Positions 1 to 8,226 are shown, numbered from the stretch's first letter. The stretch is DNA of 32,400 nt from an uncultured Collinsella sp. (GCA_902496275.1 CABVAC010000021.1:1-32400); one strand, 5' to 3'. Notes: a model not told the origin generated them from the sequence alone. A program made the numbers and translations.

Positions 1-325
<325 letters not shown>

Positions 326-469
326 GAACCGCACCTCGCGGCCCGCGGGACCTAGCGCTCTGAAGCGCGGTCCGGGCACGAGGATGCCCCCGAGTCACCT
401 TTCCTATGCGCCATGCGGCCCCCAGGGCACGTGAGTAGACACCGGACACCGTAACGGTGGGCGCCGCCC

Positions 470-592
470 ACCGGTCAGCGGCCAGAGCATGGGGGGCACG
501 CCCGGTCCCGTTCCGAACCCGGAAGCTAAGCCCCATCGCGCCGAGAGTACTGCGGGGTCAGCCCGTGGGAGGCCAGGGCGCCGCTGACCGGT
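470..592 (+). rRNA. rrf: 5S ribosomal RNA
   Basis: The conserved 5S core (CCCGGTCCCGTTCCGAACCC at 501-520, GAAGCTAAGCCCC just after, and ACTGCGGGG near 549) is present. The ends pair as helix I: GGTCAGCGGC near 473 with GCCGCTGACC near 581. Length of about 120 nt is normal. It sits about 145 nt after the 23S end and about 30 nt before a terminator. The exact ends are estimated from the helix. Confidence 0.93.
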
Positions 593-623
593 GGACGGCA
601 CCGAGCCGTCATCGAACTTAGAA

Positions 624-653
624 GGGGGAGGCCTCGCGGCCTCCCCCTTTTTT
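624..653 (+). terminator. Intrinsic terminator of the rRNA operon
   Basis: Perfect 10-bp stem (GGGGGAGGCC at 624-633 with GGCCTCCCCC at 638-647), TCGC loop, then six T. A classic Rho-independent terminator closing the rRNA operon. Confidence 0.93.
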
Positions 654-699
654 GCGTTAAGCCAGATCTAACAAACTCGCTGTGTTTTATGGCCCTCGT

Positions 700-729
700 T
701 TGTCGCATCTTCCGTTAACGGGCTACAAT
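700..729 (+). promoter_or_regulatory. Candidate sigma-70-type promoter of the acpS operon
   Basis: TTGTCG at 700-705 and TACAAT at 724-729 are separated by 18 bp, 30 bp upstream of the acpS start. It lies just after the rRNA terminator, where the housekeeping operon needs its own promoter. Confidence 0.55.
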
Positions 730-758
730 AACTTAGTCTGTGCAATATGGAGGTGAAT

Positions 759-1298
759 ATGGCTGAAGCTGGTATCGGCGTTGATATCGTCGAGATTTCC
801 CGCATGAAATCAATCCTTGAAAAGACGCCGTCGTTTGCTCGGCGTGTGTTTACCGAAGAAGAGTGCGCATATTGCGACGCATCATCGCGTCCTGCGGCGC
901 ACTATGCGAGCCGTTTTGCTTCTCGTGAAGCGGTTCTCAAGGCTCTTGGTACGGGTTTTAGTCAGGGCGTCGGCCGCAAAGACGTCTCGGTAACGCGCGA
1001 TAAGCTCGGAAAGCCTAAAGCTGTGCTTTCAGGTCGAGCGCTCGAGATTGCTCAAGAGTTGGGTGTCATTGAAGTTGCGCTTTCCATTACCTTGACGGGT
1101 GATTTGGCCGTAGCCAATGCCATTGCGATCACCGAGGATGCTCGACCTAAGCCTAAGGAAGAAAAGGTGAGCACCAAGGAACGCGTTGCACAAACTTATA
1201 AAGAGGCTCGCTCGGTTTTAGATGAGCTTGAGCAACTGCAAAATTCAGCTTTGACGGAGCACCAGGGCGATGCTTCGCAAGATACGCTAGGAGCATAG
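759..1298 (+). CDS. acpS: Holo-[acyl-carrier-protein] synthase AcpS with C-terminal extension
   Basis: AcpS transfers the 4'-phosphopantetheine arm from CoA to acyl carrier protein, activating it for fatty acid synthesis in the cytoplasm. The signature GIGVDIVEISRM opens the protein (Mg-binding Asp about residue 9), and FASREAVLKALGTGF carries the second conserved metal/catalytic acid (Glu57). The start is the ATG at 759, 5 bp after GGAGGT; an in-frame ATG at 747 overlaps that ribosome site and is less likely. At 179 aa it is about 55 residues longer than a typical AcpS (about 120-125). The extra tail from about residue 125 is charged and helix-like, rich in Glu and Lys. It is first in the operon, and its TAG directly precedes the nnr ATG. 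AcpS next to nnr and alr is a common bacterial arrangement. Confidence 0.93.
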   Translation: MAEAGIGVDIVEISRMKSILEKTPSFARRVFTEEECAYCDASSRPAAHYASRFASREAVLKALGTGFSQGVGRKDVSVTRDKLGKPKAVLSGRALEIAQELGVIEVALSITLTGDLAVANAIAITEDARPKPKEEKVSTKERVAQTYKEARSVLDELEQLQNSALTEHQGDASQDTLGA

Positions 1299-2915
1299 AT
1301 GAAACCGGTTTTGAGTACCGAGGAAGTCGTTCGCCTCGAGGATATTATCGAACGCGAGGGAACTTCGAAGGCCGAGCTTATGGAACTGGCGGGTGAGTTT
1401 GCTGCTCGTGAAATTCTAAAACTCAATCCCGATCGCGTCCTTGTTCTGGTCGGTTTTGGCAACAACGGTGGCGACGGTTGGGTCGCGGCTGATATTTTGA
1501 GTCACAAGGGCGTTGACGTGGATATCGTGTCTCCGGTTGAGCCGGATGAGATTCCTGCCGCTCTGGCTCGCCATGTTGCCCGCCGTACCGCCGGTCGTGA
1601 CGTGCATGTGTGTGTCGGTCCCTCGCGAGATGAGCTTGAGGTTTTGATCGATAAGGCCGACGTTGTTGTTGACGCTATCTTTGGTACCGGTTTCCACGGT
1701 GACCTGCGTGCACCGTTCTCCATCTGGATTCCGACAGTTAACGACTGCGCCGACCATGTGGTTTCCATTGATGTTCCTTCGGGTCTGAATGCCGAAACCG
1801 GTGTTGTCGACGATGACTGCATCCGTGCCGAGCGTACGGTCACGATGATCACGCCCAAGATTGGCCTCTACAGCGCTGATGGTCCAGAGTACGCCGGTGA
1901 TTTGGTGTGCGGTGGCCTTTATGATCGCCTTGATGAGGTCATCGATGATGTCGACCATGCCGCCGAGATTGTCGAGCCCGGTGACCTGGTGGATTTCTTT
2001 GCTCCGCTGCCCACGAATATCGATAAGTATTCTCGCGGTTCTGTCCTTATTGTTGCCGGCTCGGCGCAGTATCCTGGCGCTGCCATTATGGCCGCCAAGT
2101 CTGCTGCCCGCGCGGGTGCCGGCTATGTGGCTGTCGCGACGCCCGATGCGTGTGCCAATCTTATTCGTATGGCACTTCCCTCGATTCCGGTTTTTGCTAT
2201 TCCGTCCGATTCCCGCGGCTCTTTTGGTGCCGCTGCTCGTATGACCGTGTGCGAGATTGCAAAGAAGTACAGCTGCGTACTGTGCGGTCCCGGCATGACG
2301 ACGTCTGCCGGCGCCATGCAGGTGGTTTCGGGCTTGTTGGAGCTTGATGTGCCGCTGATCCTTGATGCCGATGCGCTCAACTGCCTTTCTAAGATTGCTA
2401 TCGACGGTATCGATAGCAACCCTGAGATGTACCGCCGTGAGCAGCCACTCGTCATGACGCCGCACTATCGCGAGCTTTCGCGCTTGGTTGCCGGTGACGA
2501 GGTTAACGATTTGGGGACTGCAATCGCGGCCGCGCAGAAGGTTGTCTGGGCTGCTGGCTCCGACAATCTCGTGGTTATTGCCAAGGGGCCGACGACAGCT
2601 ATCTGTGGCGTTGAGCGCGTGCTTTTGCCGCTCTCGGGTCCGGCGTCGTTGGCGACTGCCGGTTCGGGCGATGTTCTTGCGGGCATTTTGGCTGGCACAC
2701 TGGCTACCATGCGTGATGAGATGGATCGCTGGGAGCTGCTGTATTCGTATGCCGTTGCGATTCACAGTTACGCGGGTTTTGCCGCGGCGACGGAGTACGG
2801 TGAGAAGAGTGTTATTGCGACCGACCTGATCGACTTGATCGGTCCTGCCATGGAATTGGCGGCAAAGGACGCACTCGATGATCTGGGAATCATGGACGAA
2901 GGGTCGGATGACTAA
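1299..2915 (+). CDS. nnr: Bifunctional NAD(P)HX epimerase / ADP-dependent NAD(P)HX dehydratase
   Basis: Repairs hydrated NADH and NADPH. The N-terminal YjeF-type domain (about 1-215) epimerises R-NAD(P)HX, and the C-terminal ribokinase-like domain (about 235-530) dehydrates the S form using ADP. Evidence: VGFGNNGGDGWVAADIL (epimerase glycine loop), DAIFGTGFHG, and SIDVPSGLNAETG in the first half; in the second half GSAQYPGAAIMAAKSAAR, LDADALNCL, TPHYRELSRL and TAGSGDVLAGILAG. The 538-aa length fits the two-domain family. The usual TPHPGE motif reads TPHYRE here, keeping the Glu. It starts directly after the acpS stop and ends 2 bp before alr, so it is translationally coupled. Confidence 0.95.
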   Translation: MKPVLSTEEVVRLEDIIEREGTSKAELMELAGEFAAREILKLNPDRVLVLVGFGNNGGDGWVAADILSHKGVDVDIVSPVEPDEIPAALARHVARRTAGRDVHVCVGPSRDELEVLIDKADVVVDAIFGTGFHGDLRAPFSIWIPTVNDCADHVVSIDVPSGLNAETGVVDDDCIRAERTVTMITPKIGLYSADGPEYAGDLVCGGLYDRLDEVIDDVDHAAEIVEPGDLVDFFAPLPTNIDKYSRGSVLIVAGSAQYPGAAIMAAKSAARAGAGYVAVATPDACANLIRMALPSIPVFAIPSDSRGSFGAAARMTVCEIAKKYSCVLCGPGMTTSAGAMQVVSGLLELDVPLILDADALNCLSKIAIDGIDSNPEMYRREQPLVMTPHYRELSRLVAGDEVNDLGTAIAAAQKVVWAAGSDNLVVIAKGPTTAICGVERVLLPLSGPASLATAGSGDVLAGILAGTLATMRDEMDRWELLYSYAVAIHSYAGFAAATEYGEKSVIATDLIDLIGPAMELAAKDALDDLGIMDEGSDD

Positions 2916-2917
2916 TC

Positions 2918-4063
2918 ATGAATAAAGCCGATTTGACGCGCTGGTCCTGGGTTGAGATTGACCGAGGGGCGCTTCGCCGCAACACGAGGGCTTACAAGAA
3001 CCTGCTCGATCCACGTCAGCGACTGTGCTGCGTGGTCAAGGCCGATGCCTATGGCCATGGTGCCGTCGAGTGCGCCAAAATCATGTATTCGGCCGGTGCC
3101 GACATGTTTGCCGTGGCGACGGTTAGTGAAGGCGTTGAGCTTCGACAGGGCGGGATCACGAAACCCATCCTGATCCTGAGCGAGCCGCCTATCGAGGCAA
3201 TTCCGACGTTGCTCGAGTTCGATATCATGCCTTCGGTCTATACGTCCGATTTCGCCCTTGCCTATGGCGAGTGCGCTGTCGCGGCAGGCAAGGTAGGTAA
3301 GTACCATCTAGCCATCGAGACGGGCATGAACCGCATCGGTGTTCACTACACGCAGGTGCTCGACTTTGTTCGTGGTATTAGCTTCCATCGAGGTATCCAG
3401 TGTGATGGCGTCTTTACGCACTTTGCAACGGCCGATGAACCTTCGGGTTGGGACTACAAACTGCAGTGCCAACGCTTTACCGAAGCCGTTCAAGCCATTA
3501 AGGATGCGGGTTTTGAGTGCGGCATCGTGCACTGTGCCAACACGCCGTCCTCGATGCTCGATCCCTCGATGCGTTTTGATATGATTCGCGCCGGCGTTGG
3601 CTTGTACGGCATGCAGCCATGCGAGCTGAGCGGCCGCGTGATGAAGCTCGATCCTGTTATGAGCGTCCATGCACGCGTGACGCGTGTGGCGCATCCTGCG
3701 ATGGGTGAGGGCGTGGGCTACGGTTTTACCTACCGCGTACCGCGCACACGCGTTCAGATTTGCACGCTGCCGATTGGTTATGCCGATGGTCTTTCGCGTA
3801 CGCTCTCCAATCGTATGGACGTGCTGTATCGCGGTGAACGCATTCGTCAGGTGGGTAACATCTGCATGGACCAGTTTATGGTCGCCATCCAGTCCAATCC
3901 GGCGCATGAGATTCCCGAGGCCGAGTATGGCGACGAGATGATCATTGTTGGCCGCGATGGTGATGCCGAGATCACCATGGACGAGATGGCGCGCCTGCGC
4001 GGCACGATTAACTACGAGGTTGCTTGCGGCTTTGGCATGCGCCTCGACAAGGTCTACGTGTAG
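2918..4063 (+). CDS. alr: Alanine racemase
   Basis: PLP-dependent racemisation of L-alanine to D-alanine for peptidoglycan. The PLP lysine is K41 in VVKADAYGHG. The fold-III barrel is followed by a C-terminal beta domain with the second catalytic base Tyr288 in LPIGYADGLSR, and then NICMDQFMV. 381 aa is the normal family length. The start ATG lies 2 bp after the nnr stop, so expression is coupled. The order acpS-nnr-alr-(udg)-tsaE-tsaB-tsaD is a frequent conserved cluster, which supports the call. Confidence 0.97.
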   Translation: MNKADLTRWSWVEIDRGALRRNTRAYKNLLDPRQRLCCVVKADAYGHGAVECAKIMYSAGADMFAVATVSEGVELRQGGITKPILILSEPPIEAIPTLLEFDIMPSVYTSDFALAYGECAVAAGKVGKYHLAIETGMNRIGVHYTQVLDFVRGISFHRGIQCDGVFTHFATADEPSGWDYKLQCQRFTEAVQAIKDAGFECGIVHCANTPSSMLDPSMRFDMIRAGVGLYGMQPCELSGRVMKLDPVMSVHARVTRVAHPAMGEGVGYGFTYRVPRTRVQICTLPIGYADGLSRTLSNRMDVLYRGERIRQVGNICMDQFMVAIQSNPAHEIPEAEYGDEMIIVGRDGDAEITMDEMARLRGTINYEVACGFGMRLDKVYV

Positions 4064-4071
4064 GAGCCAGT

Positions 4072-4692
4072 ATGGGTGTCATGCACATCCCCGGACATAG
4101 TCACCAAGCGCCGCGCGAGGTTGCGCTCGAGGAGATTGAGGCTGTTTTAGGCGACTGCCATCTCTGCCAGCTCTATCAGTCGCGCCATAACATCGTGTTT
4201 GGTGTGGGAAACCCCCACGCTCGCGTCATGTTTATTGGTGAAGCACCGGGTCGCAACGAGGATTTGCAGGGCGAACCCTTTGTGGGGGCGGCGGGTGAAG
4301 ACCTCAACGGCATTTTGTCCCTGGCAGGTCTTAAGCGCGAGGACGTCTATATCGCCAACGTGCTTAAGTGTCGCCCGCCGGGAAACCGCAATCCGCGTCC
4401 CGAGGAAGTGCTGGCTTGCTCACCGTTTTTGCGCGAGCAGATTCGAAGCATCTGGCCCGATATCATCGTGACGCTCGGTAACCCCGCAACGCACTTTGTG
4501 CTCAAGACCGAGATCGGCATTACCAAGCTGCGCGGCAGGTTCCATCAGATGGGCCACTTTGTGGTGATGCCGACGTTTCATCCTGCGGCGGCGCTGCGCA
4601 ATCCGGCGTGGCAGGAGTTGCTGGAGGAAGACTTTAAGATGCTGGGCGACTATCTGGAGCGGCACCCCGCGCCGGAGACCGCCTCGGAATAA
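4072..4692 (+). CDS. Type-4 (Fe-S) uracil-DNA glycosylase
   Basis: Removes uracil from DNA as the first step of base excision repair. The family-4 motif GEAPGRNEDLQGEPFVGAAG is present (about residues 56-75), as is the C-terminal motif PTFHPAAALRNP. Four cysteines, C29 and C32 (CHLC), C100 and C116, have the spacing of the 4Fe-4S cluster ligands of this family. The start chosen is the ATG at 4072, preceded by AGGAG at the end of alr; an in-frame TTG at 4024 inside alr has no ribosome site. The 206-aa length is typical. It sits between alr and tsaE in the same operon with 8-12 bp gaps. Confidence 0.93.
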   Translation: MGVMHIPGHSHQAPREVALEEIEAVLGDCHLCQLYQSRHNIVFGVGNPHARVMFIGEAPGRNEDLQGEPFVGAAGEDLNGILSLAGLKREDVYIANVLKCRPPGNRNPRPEEVLACSPFLREQIRSIWPDIIVTLGNPATHFVLKTEIGITKLRGRFHQMGHFVVMPTFHPAAALRNPAWQELLEEDFKMLGDYLERHPAPETASE

Positions 4693-4704
4693 TAAGGAGC
4701 GTAT

Positions 4705-5211
4705 ATGTCCCTGGAGCGCCTGGGGGTAGGTACCTATAGAACGGCCCGTACTGCCGATACGGAGCATTTTGGCGAGCTGGTCGCACCGTGTCTAGAAGAT
4801 GGCGATGTGCTGATCTTGACCGGCGGCCTCGGGGCGGGCAAAACCCACTTTACCAAGGGCGTTTCGCGCGCTCTGGGCGATGAGCATATGGTCACAAGCC
4901 CTACGTTCGCACTCATGGCCGTTCATGACCAAGGGCGTATTCCGCTGTTCCATTTTGATCTGTACCGCCTGGAGCATGCCTACGAGCTTGAGGATACGGG
5001 CATTTTTGACGTGCTGGGCTATGAGGGTGTTTGCCTGCTGGAATGGGGCGAGCAGTTTCAGGATGAGCTGACGGATGAGTATCTTTCGGTGACGCTTAAG
5101 CGCGATGAGGACGACAGCGACGTGCGAACGATAACGCTCGAGGCACACGGCGAGCGCGCGAATGAGCTTTCCCATTTGATAGATAAGGCTGTACAAGATG
5201 AGCTTGCATAA
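4705..5211 (+). CDS. tsaE: tRNA threonylcarbamoyladenosine biosynthesis ATPase TsaE
   Basis: P-loop ATPase that drives turnover of the TsaB-TsaD complex making t6A at position 37 of ANN-decoding tRNAs. Walker A GGLGAGKT holds K46. Further conserved blocks are TSPTFALM, FHFDLYRLE and LLEWGEQF. The start follows AAGGAGCGTAT. Length of 168 aa is slightly over the usual 150-160. Its end overlaps the next gene's start by 14 bp, which couples it to its enzyme partners TsaB and TsaD. Confidence 0.95.
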   Translation: MSLERLGVGTYRTARTADTEHFGELVAPCLEDGDVLILTGGLGAGKTHFTKGVSRALGDEHMVTSPTFALMAVHDQGRIPLFHFDLYRLEHAYELEDTGIFDVLGYEGVCLLEWGEQFQDELTDEYLSVTLKRDEDDSDVRTITLEAHGERANELSHLIDKAVQDELA

Positions 5212-7582
5212 CGACAACGCGCTGGTGGTGGCGCTTGACACATCGACCGACATGCTTGCCTGCGCGGCAAGCTGGATTGATGTGCAGACAGGCGAGGCAA
5301 AGCTGGTAAGTGGGGACCATCTGTGTCGCCGCCATGCCAACGTGGAGCTCGTGAATACTGTTGATGGCCTACTGAAGCAGACCGGCCTGGATCGTAGCGA
5401 TGTCGGCTGTTATGTGGTCGGCCGCGGCCCGGGTTCGTTTACGGGCGTGCGTATCGGCATCTCCACCGCAAAGGGTCTGGCACGTGGTGCCAACGTGCCG
5501 TTGCTCGGCGTGTCGACACTTGACGCTTGCGCCTGGACGGCATGGAAGGCCGGCGTACGCGGCAAGCTTGGTGTTCTTGCCGACGCCATGCGCGGCGAGG
5601 TGTACCCGGCGCTGTATGTGCTGGGGGATGAGGGTCCCGAGCGTCTGTTTGAGCGCGAGCGTGTGGTCAAGGCCGCCGTGGCGCTTGATGAGTGGCGCCA
5701 GACCGCGGACTGGGATCAGGTTCAGCTGACTGGTGACGGTCTCGTGCGTTATGGCAAGCTGCTGGGTGAGGACGAGACGGCGCGCTGCGTGGAGCGAGAT
5801 CTGTGGTGGCCCTCGGGTGAGGGCCTGCTGATGGCGCACGCCGCAGGCGATGGCGATCCGGCTCGCGTCTTGCCGATCTATACGCGCCTTTCGGACGCCG
5901 AGGAAAACGAGCGCAAGCGTCTGGGCCTTGCCGAGAGCGCGCAGAGTGAGGTGACAGGTGTTGCCGACGAGCTTGCCGGACGTCATCTGCAATTCCGCCC
6001 CATGGGCGCGGCGGATGCCGAGGGTGCGAGCGTGCTGGAGACCGCCTGCTTTGAAGGCGCCGGACACGAGGCGTGGACGCCGGGCATGTTCCTGTCCGAG
6101 CTGGGCGAGGACGTTGCCGCGCCGCGTAGCTGGTGGGTGGCGCACGACGACGGCCGTCTGCTGGGTCTTGCCGGCGGTATGGTCGTCGACGGGGACGTGC
6201 AGATTATGGACGTTGCCGTCAATCCGGCGCATCGCCGCGAGGGCATCGCCCGCAAGCTTCTGTCGCACGTGAGCTATGACGCGCAGATGCTCGGCTGCAC
6301 CACGGCTTCGCTTGAGGTTGAGGACGGCAACGAGGCCGCAATTGCGCTCTATGCCGCTCTGGGCTTTACCGAGGCGGGTCGTCGCCGTGGCTATTACGGT
6401 GCCGGCAAGGATGCCATCGTCATGACGGCGCCGCTGCCCCTGGTGCTTCCTCTCGACAATGCCTCGCCCGAGCCGACGGCTGCCGAACAGCGTGTATGGC
6501 CGCTGCCCGCGCCCGAACGCAACGCTGAGGAGCGTGCCGAAATCGAGCGCCGCCGCCTAGTGCTCGCTATCGAGAGTTCCTGCGACGAGACGGCCGTGGC
6601 GATTATCGATGCGGATGGCAATATGCTGGCCAACCAGGTGTCGACACAGATTGATTTTCATGCCCGCTTTGGCGGCGTGGTGCCCGAGATCGCCTCGCGC
6701 AAACACGTTGAGGTGATTGTGAGTGTCGTGGATGCGGCGCTCGAGGATGCCGCAGCATCGCTTGGTCTTGAGGGTGGAGCCATCGCGCCGAGCGAACTCG
6801 CCGCTGTTGGCGTGACACAGGGTCCGGGCCTGGTGGGTGCTCTGGTAGTGGGCGTCGCCTTCGCCAAGGGCTTTGCCTATGCCGCCGGTAAACCGCTCGT
6901 GTGCGTCAACCATCTGGAGGGCCATCTGTTCGCCAATCTGCTGGCGCAGCCCGATCTCAGGCCGCCGTTTATCTTCACGCTCGTCTCGGGCGGTCATACC
7001 ATGCTCGTGCACGTGAAGGCATGGGGCGACTACGAGGTACTTGGTGAGACACTCGACGATGCTGTGGGCGAGGCCTTCGACAAGGTAGCCAAGGCGTTGG
7101 GTCTGGGCTATCCCGGTGGCCCCATCATCTCCAAGCTGGCCGAGACGGGCAACCCCAAGGCGATCGATTTTCCTCGCGCGCTTAACAGCAGGGGAGACTA
7201 TCGTTTCTCGCTTTCGGGTCTTAAAACGGCCGTGACGCTCTACATCGAGCAGGAGACCAAGGCCGGGCGCACGATTCACCTGCCCGATCTGGCGGCTTCG
7301 TTTGAGGCAGCCGTCTTTGACGTTCAGTACAAGAAGGCCAAAAACGCCCTGCATGCCACCGGATGCAAGGAATACTGCATCGGCGGCGGCGTCTCGGCTA
7401 ATCCGCATCTGCGCGAGATGATGATCAAGAAGCTTGGGCGTCAGGGGATCCGCGTGACGGTACCGCCGCTTTCGGCGTGCACCGATAACGCTGCCATGAT
7501 CGCGGAGGTCGCCCGCCGTAAATTCGACCGAGGTGAAATCTCGCCGTTCGACGTCGACGCCGATCCAAACATGACGCTGTAG
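5198..7582 (+). CDS. TsaB-RimI-TsaD triple fusion (t6A37 synthesis plus N-acetyltransferase)
   Basis: One 794-aa reading frame holds three proteins that are usually separate. Residues about 1-245 are TsaB (VALDTSTD; GRGPGSFTGVRIGIS at about 75-90). Residues about 262-410 are a RimI-type GNAT acetyltransferase (DVAVNPAHRREGIARKLL; EDGNEAAIALYAALGF). Residues about 450-794 are TsaD, with AIESSCDETAVAI, the HLEGH metal-binding histidines (H572, H576), SGGHT, and a C-terminal CTDNAAMIA. TsaD with TsaB transfers threonylcarbamoyl to A37 of tRNA; RimI acetylates ribosomal protein S18 in other bacteria. A linker rich in Pro and Glu (about 415-448) joins RimI to TsaD. No internal frameshift or stop is seen. 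All key motifs are intact, so all three activities could be present. It overlaps tsaE and ends the operon, 12 bp before a long palindrome. Confidence 0.95.
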   Translation: MSLHNDNALVVALDTSTDMLACAASWIDVQTGEAKLVSGDHLCRRHANVELVNTVDGLLKQTGLDRSDVGCYVVGRGPGSFTGVRIGISTAKGLARGANVPLLGVSTLDACAWTAWKAGVRGKLGVLADAMRGEVYPALYVLGDEGPERLFERERVVKAAVALDEWRQTADWDQVQLTGDGLVRYGKLLGEDETARCVERDLWWPSGEGLLMAHAAGDGDPARVLPIYTRLSDAEENERKRLGLAESAQSEVTGVADELAGRHLQFRPMGAADAEGASVLETACFEGAGHEAWTPGMFLSELGEDVAAPRSWWVAHDDGRLLGLAGGMVVDGDVQIMDVAVNPAHRREGIARKLLSHVSYDAQMLGCTTASLEVEDGNEAAIALYAALGFTEAGRRRGYYGAGKDAIVMTAPLPLVLPLDNASPEPTAAEQRVWPLPAPERNAEERAEIERRRLVLAIESSCDETAVAIIDADGNMLANQVSTQIDFHARFGGVVPEIASRKHVEVIVSVVDAALEDAAASLGLEGGAIAPSELAAVGVTQGPGLVGALVVGVAFAKGFAYAAGKPLVCVNHLEGHLFANLLAQPDLRPPFIFTLVSGGHTMLVHVKAWGDYEVLGETLDDAVGEAFDKVAKALGLGYPGGPIISKLAETGNPKAIDFPRALNSRGDYRFSLSGLKTAVTLYIEQETKAGRTIHLPDLAASFEAAVFDVQYKKAKNALHATGCKEYCIGGGVSANPHLREMMIKKLGRQGIRVTVPPLSACTDNAAMIAEVARRKFDRGEISPFDVDADPNMTL

Positions 7583-7594
7583 CTGGTACGGCGC

Positions 7595-7729
7595 GGTCCC
7601 CGGACGGAGGGGCCGGATATAAGGTTTCCTGCTCTACAGTCCTGCGCAAGACGAAGGCCACATTAAGTGGCCTTCTTTGCGTGCGGAACTCGCGATAAAC
7701 CTTATATCCGGCCCCTCCGTCCGGGGACC
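7595..7729. repeat. Palindromic element, copy A: 69-nt conserved core in perfect 33-bp arms
   Basis: The left arm 7595-7627 is the exact reverse complement of the right arm 7697-7729 (33 of 33). The 69-nt core (7628-7696) is shared with copies B (12568-12636) and C (30932-31000). Within the core three hairpins can form: CTG-CTCTA-CAG (7629-7639); a larger one with GAAGGCCAC/GTGGCCTTC around an ATTAA loop (7653-7675) resting on CGCAA/TTGCG; and GCG-GAACT-CGC (7683-7693). The arms close a cloverleaf-like junction. It lies 12 bp after the tsaB-rimI-tsaD stop and could also end that transcript. Function unknown. Confidence 0.9.
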
Positions 7730-7734
7730 TTTCT

Positions 7735-7989
7735 GTATCGATATAGCTTCTGAGCTGGTTTGGCGTCGACAACGTCCGGCAAGGTTAGCCAGCTGCGTCG
7801 AATTTCCGGCGTGCTTTAGCTGAAAGAAAAAGATGGTGTGCGGAGCTTTGCTCCGCATTTGGGATGGGAGCTCCCGCGGCTCCCGAGGGGCATCTCTCAT
7901 GCAAAAACTTTTGTTGGGTAAAGTCCGAGGTCAGTGGCGTTTTATACCGAGAATTTCAAAAAAAGTTGAAAATTCATTACAAATTTGCG
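7735..7989. other. Gene-free spacer with two small hairpins and an AT-rich tract
   Basis: No convincing gene. TGCGGAGC/GCTCCGCA with a TTT loop (7839-7857) and GGGAGC/GCTCCC (7866-7884) form adjacent hairpins. From about 7951 to 7989 the sequence turns AT-rich, including an imperfect TTTCAA/TTGAAA inverted repeat, just upstream of the -35 at 7990. This could serve as an UP element for the cstA promoter. Confidence 0.4.
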
Positions 7990-8018
7990 TTGACTTTAGG
8001 TAACTAAAGTTTCATACT
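7990..8018 (+). promoter_or_regulatory. Strong candidate promoter of cstA
   Basis: TTGACT (7990-7995), 17-bp spacer, CATACT (8013-8018). Each hexamer matches the sigma-70 consensus at five of six positions. It implies a 5' leader of about 235 nt before the cstA start. Confidence 0.75.
7993..8010. promoter_or_regulatory. Palindromic operator inside the cstA promoter
   Basis: ACTTTAG-GTAA-CTAAAGT is a perfect 7-bp inverted repeat with a 4-bp spacer, lying between the -35 and -10 hexamers. A protein bound here would block RNA polymerase, so a repressor site is likely. The regulator is unknown; no regulator gene adjoins it. Confidence 0.55.
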
Positions 8019-8089
8019 GCTTTTCATCCACTGGGGGATGTGAACACGCACGGATCGTTCGCATCATGATTGAAGAGGATTTCTTAGAC

Positions 8090-8134
8090 ATGTTCACGCA
8101 TCAGCTAAACATTATCAGCGTAGTAATTATCTGA
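8090..8134 (+). CDS. Putative 14-aa leader peptide rich in Ile and Val
   Basis: An ORF encoding MFTHQLNIISVVII followed by TGA lies in the cstA 5' leader, downstream of the promoter and upstream of a set of alternative hairpins and a terminator. A GAGG ribosome site is 11 nt upstream, which is a rather long spacing. Six of its last seven codons before the stop are Ile or Val (ATT ATC AGC GTA GTA ATT ATC), the layout of attenuation peptides that sense charged branched-chain tRNAs, as in ilv leaders. Sensing by ribosome stalling is inferred, not shown. Confidence 0.5.
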   Translation: MFTHQLNIISVVII

Positions 8135-8137
8135 TGC

Positions 8138-8226
8138 GGGTTAGCACATACAGCTAGCCCGTACGATAACGGGCGGCTGATGAAGATGAGGGCCGTCGAG
8201 CGCAACCGACGGCCCTCATTTTTTAT
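8138..8226 (+). terminator. Attenuator region with terminator hairpin before cstA
   Basis: Right after the leader-peptide stop, stem 1 (GGGTTAGC 8138-8145 with GCTAGCCC 8153-8160) and stem 2 (GCCCGT 8157-8162 with ACGGGC 8169-8174) overlap and exclude each other. Then comes a perfect 11-bp terminator stem (8188-8198 with 8207-8217) and a T run. The terminator is clear. The switch between stems is an inference, since the antiterminator pairing is only 4-5 bp by eye. Confidence 0.65.

Noticed and set aside
7595..7729. Retron-type msr/msd locus
   Set aside because: Paired flanks around a structured core look similar, but no reverse transcriptase gene is near any of the three copies, and arms of 33 bp are much longer than retron a1/a2 repeats.
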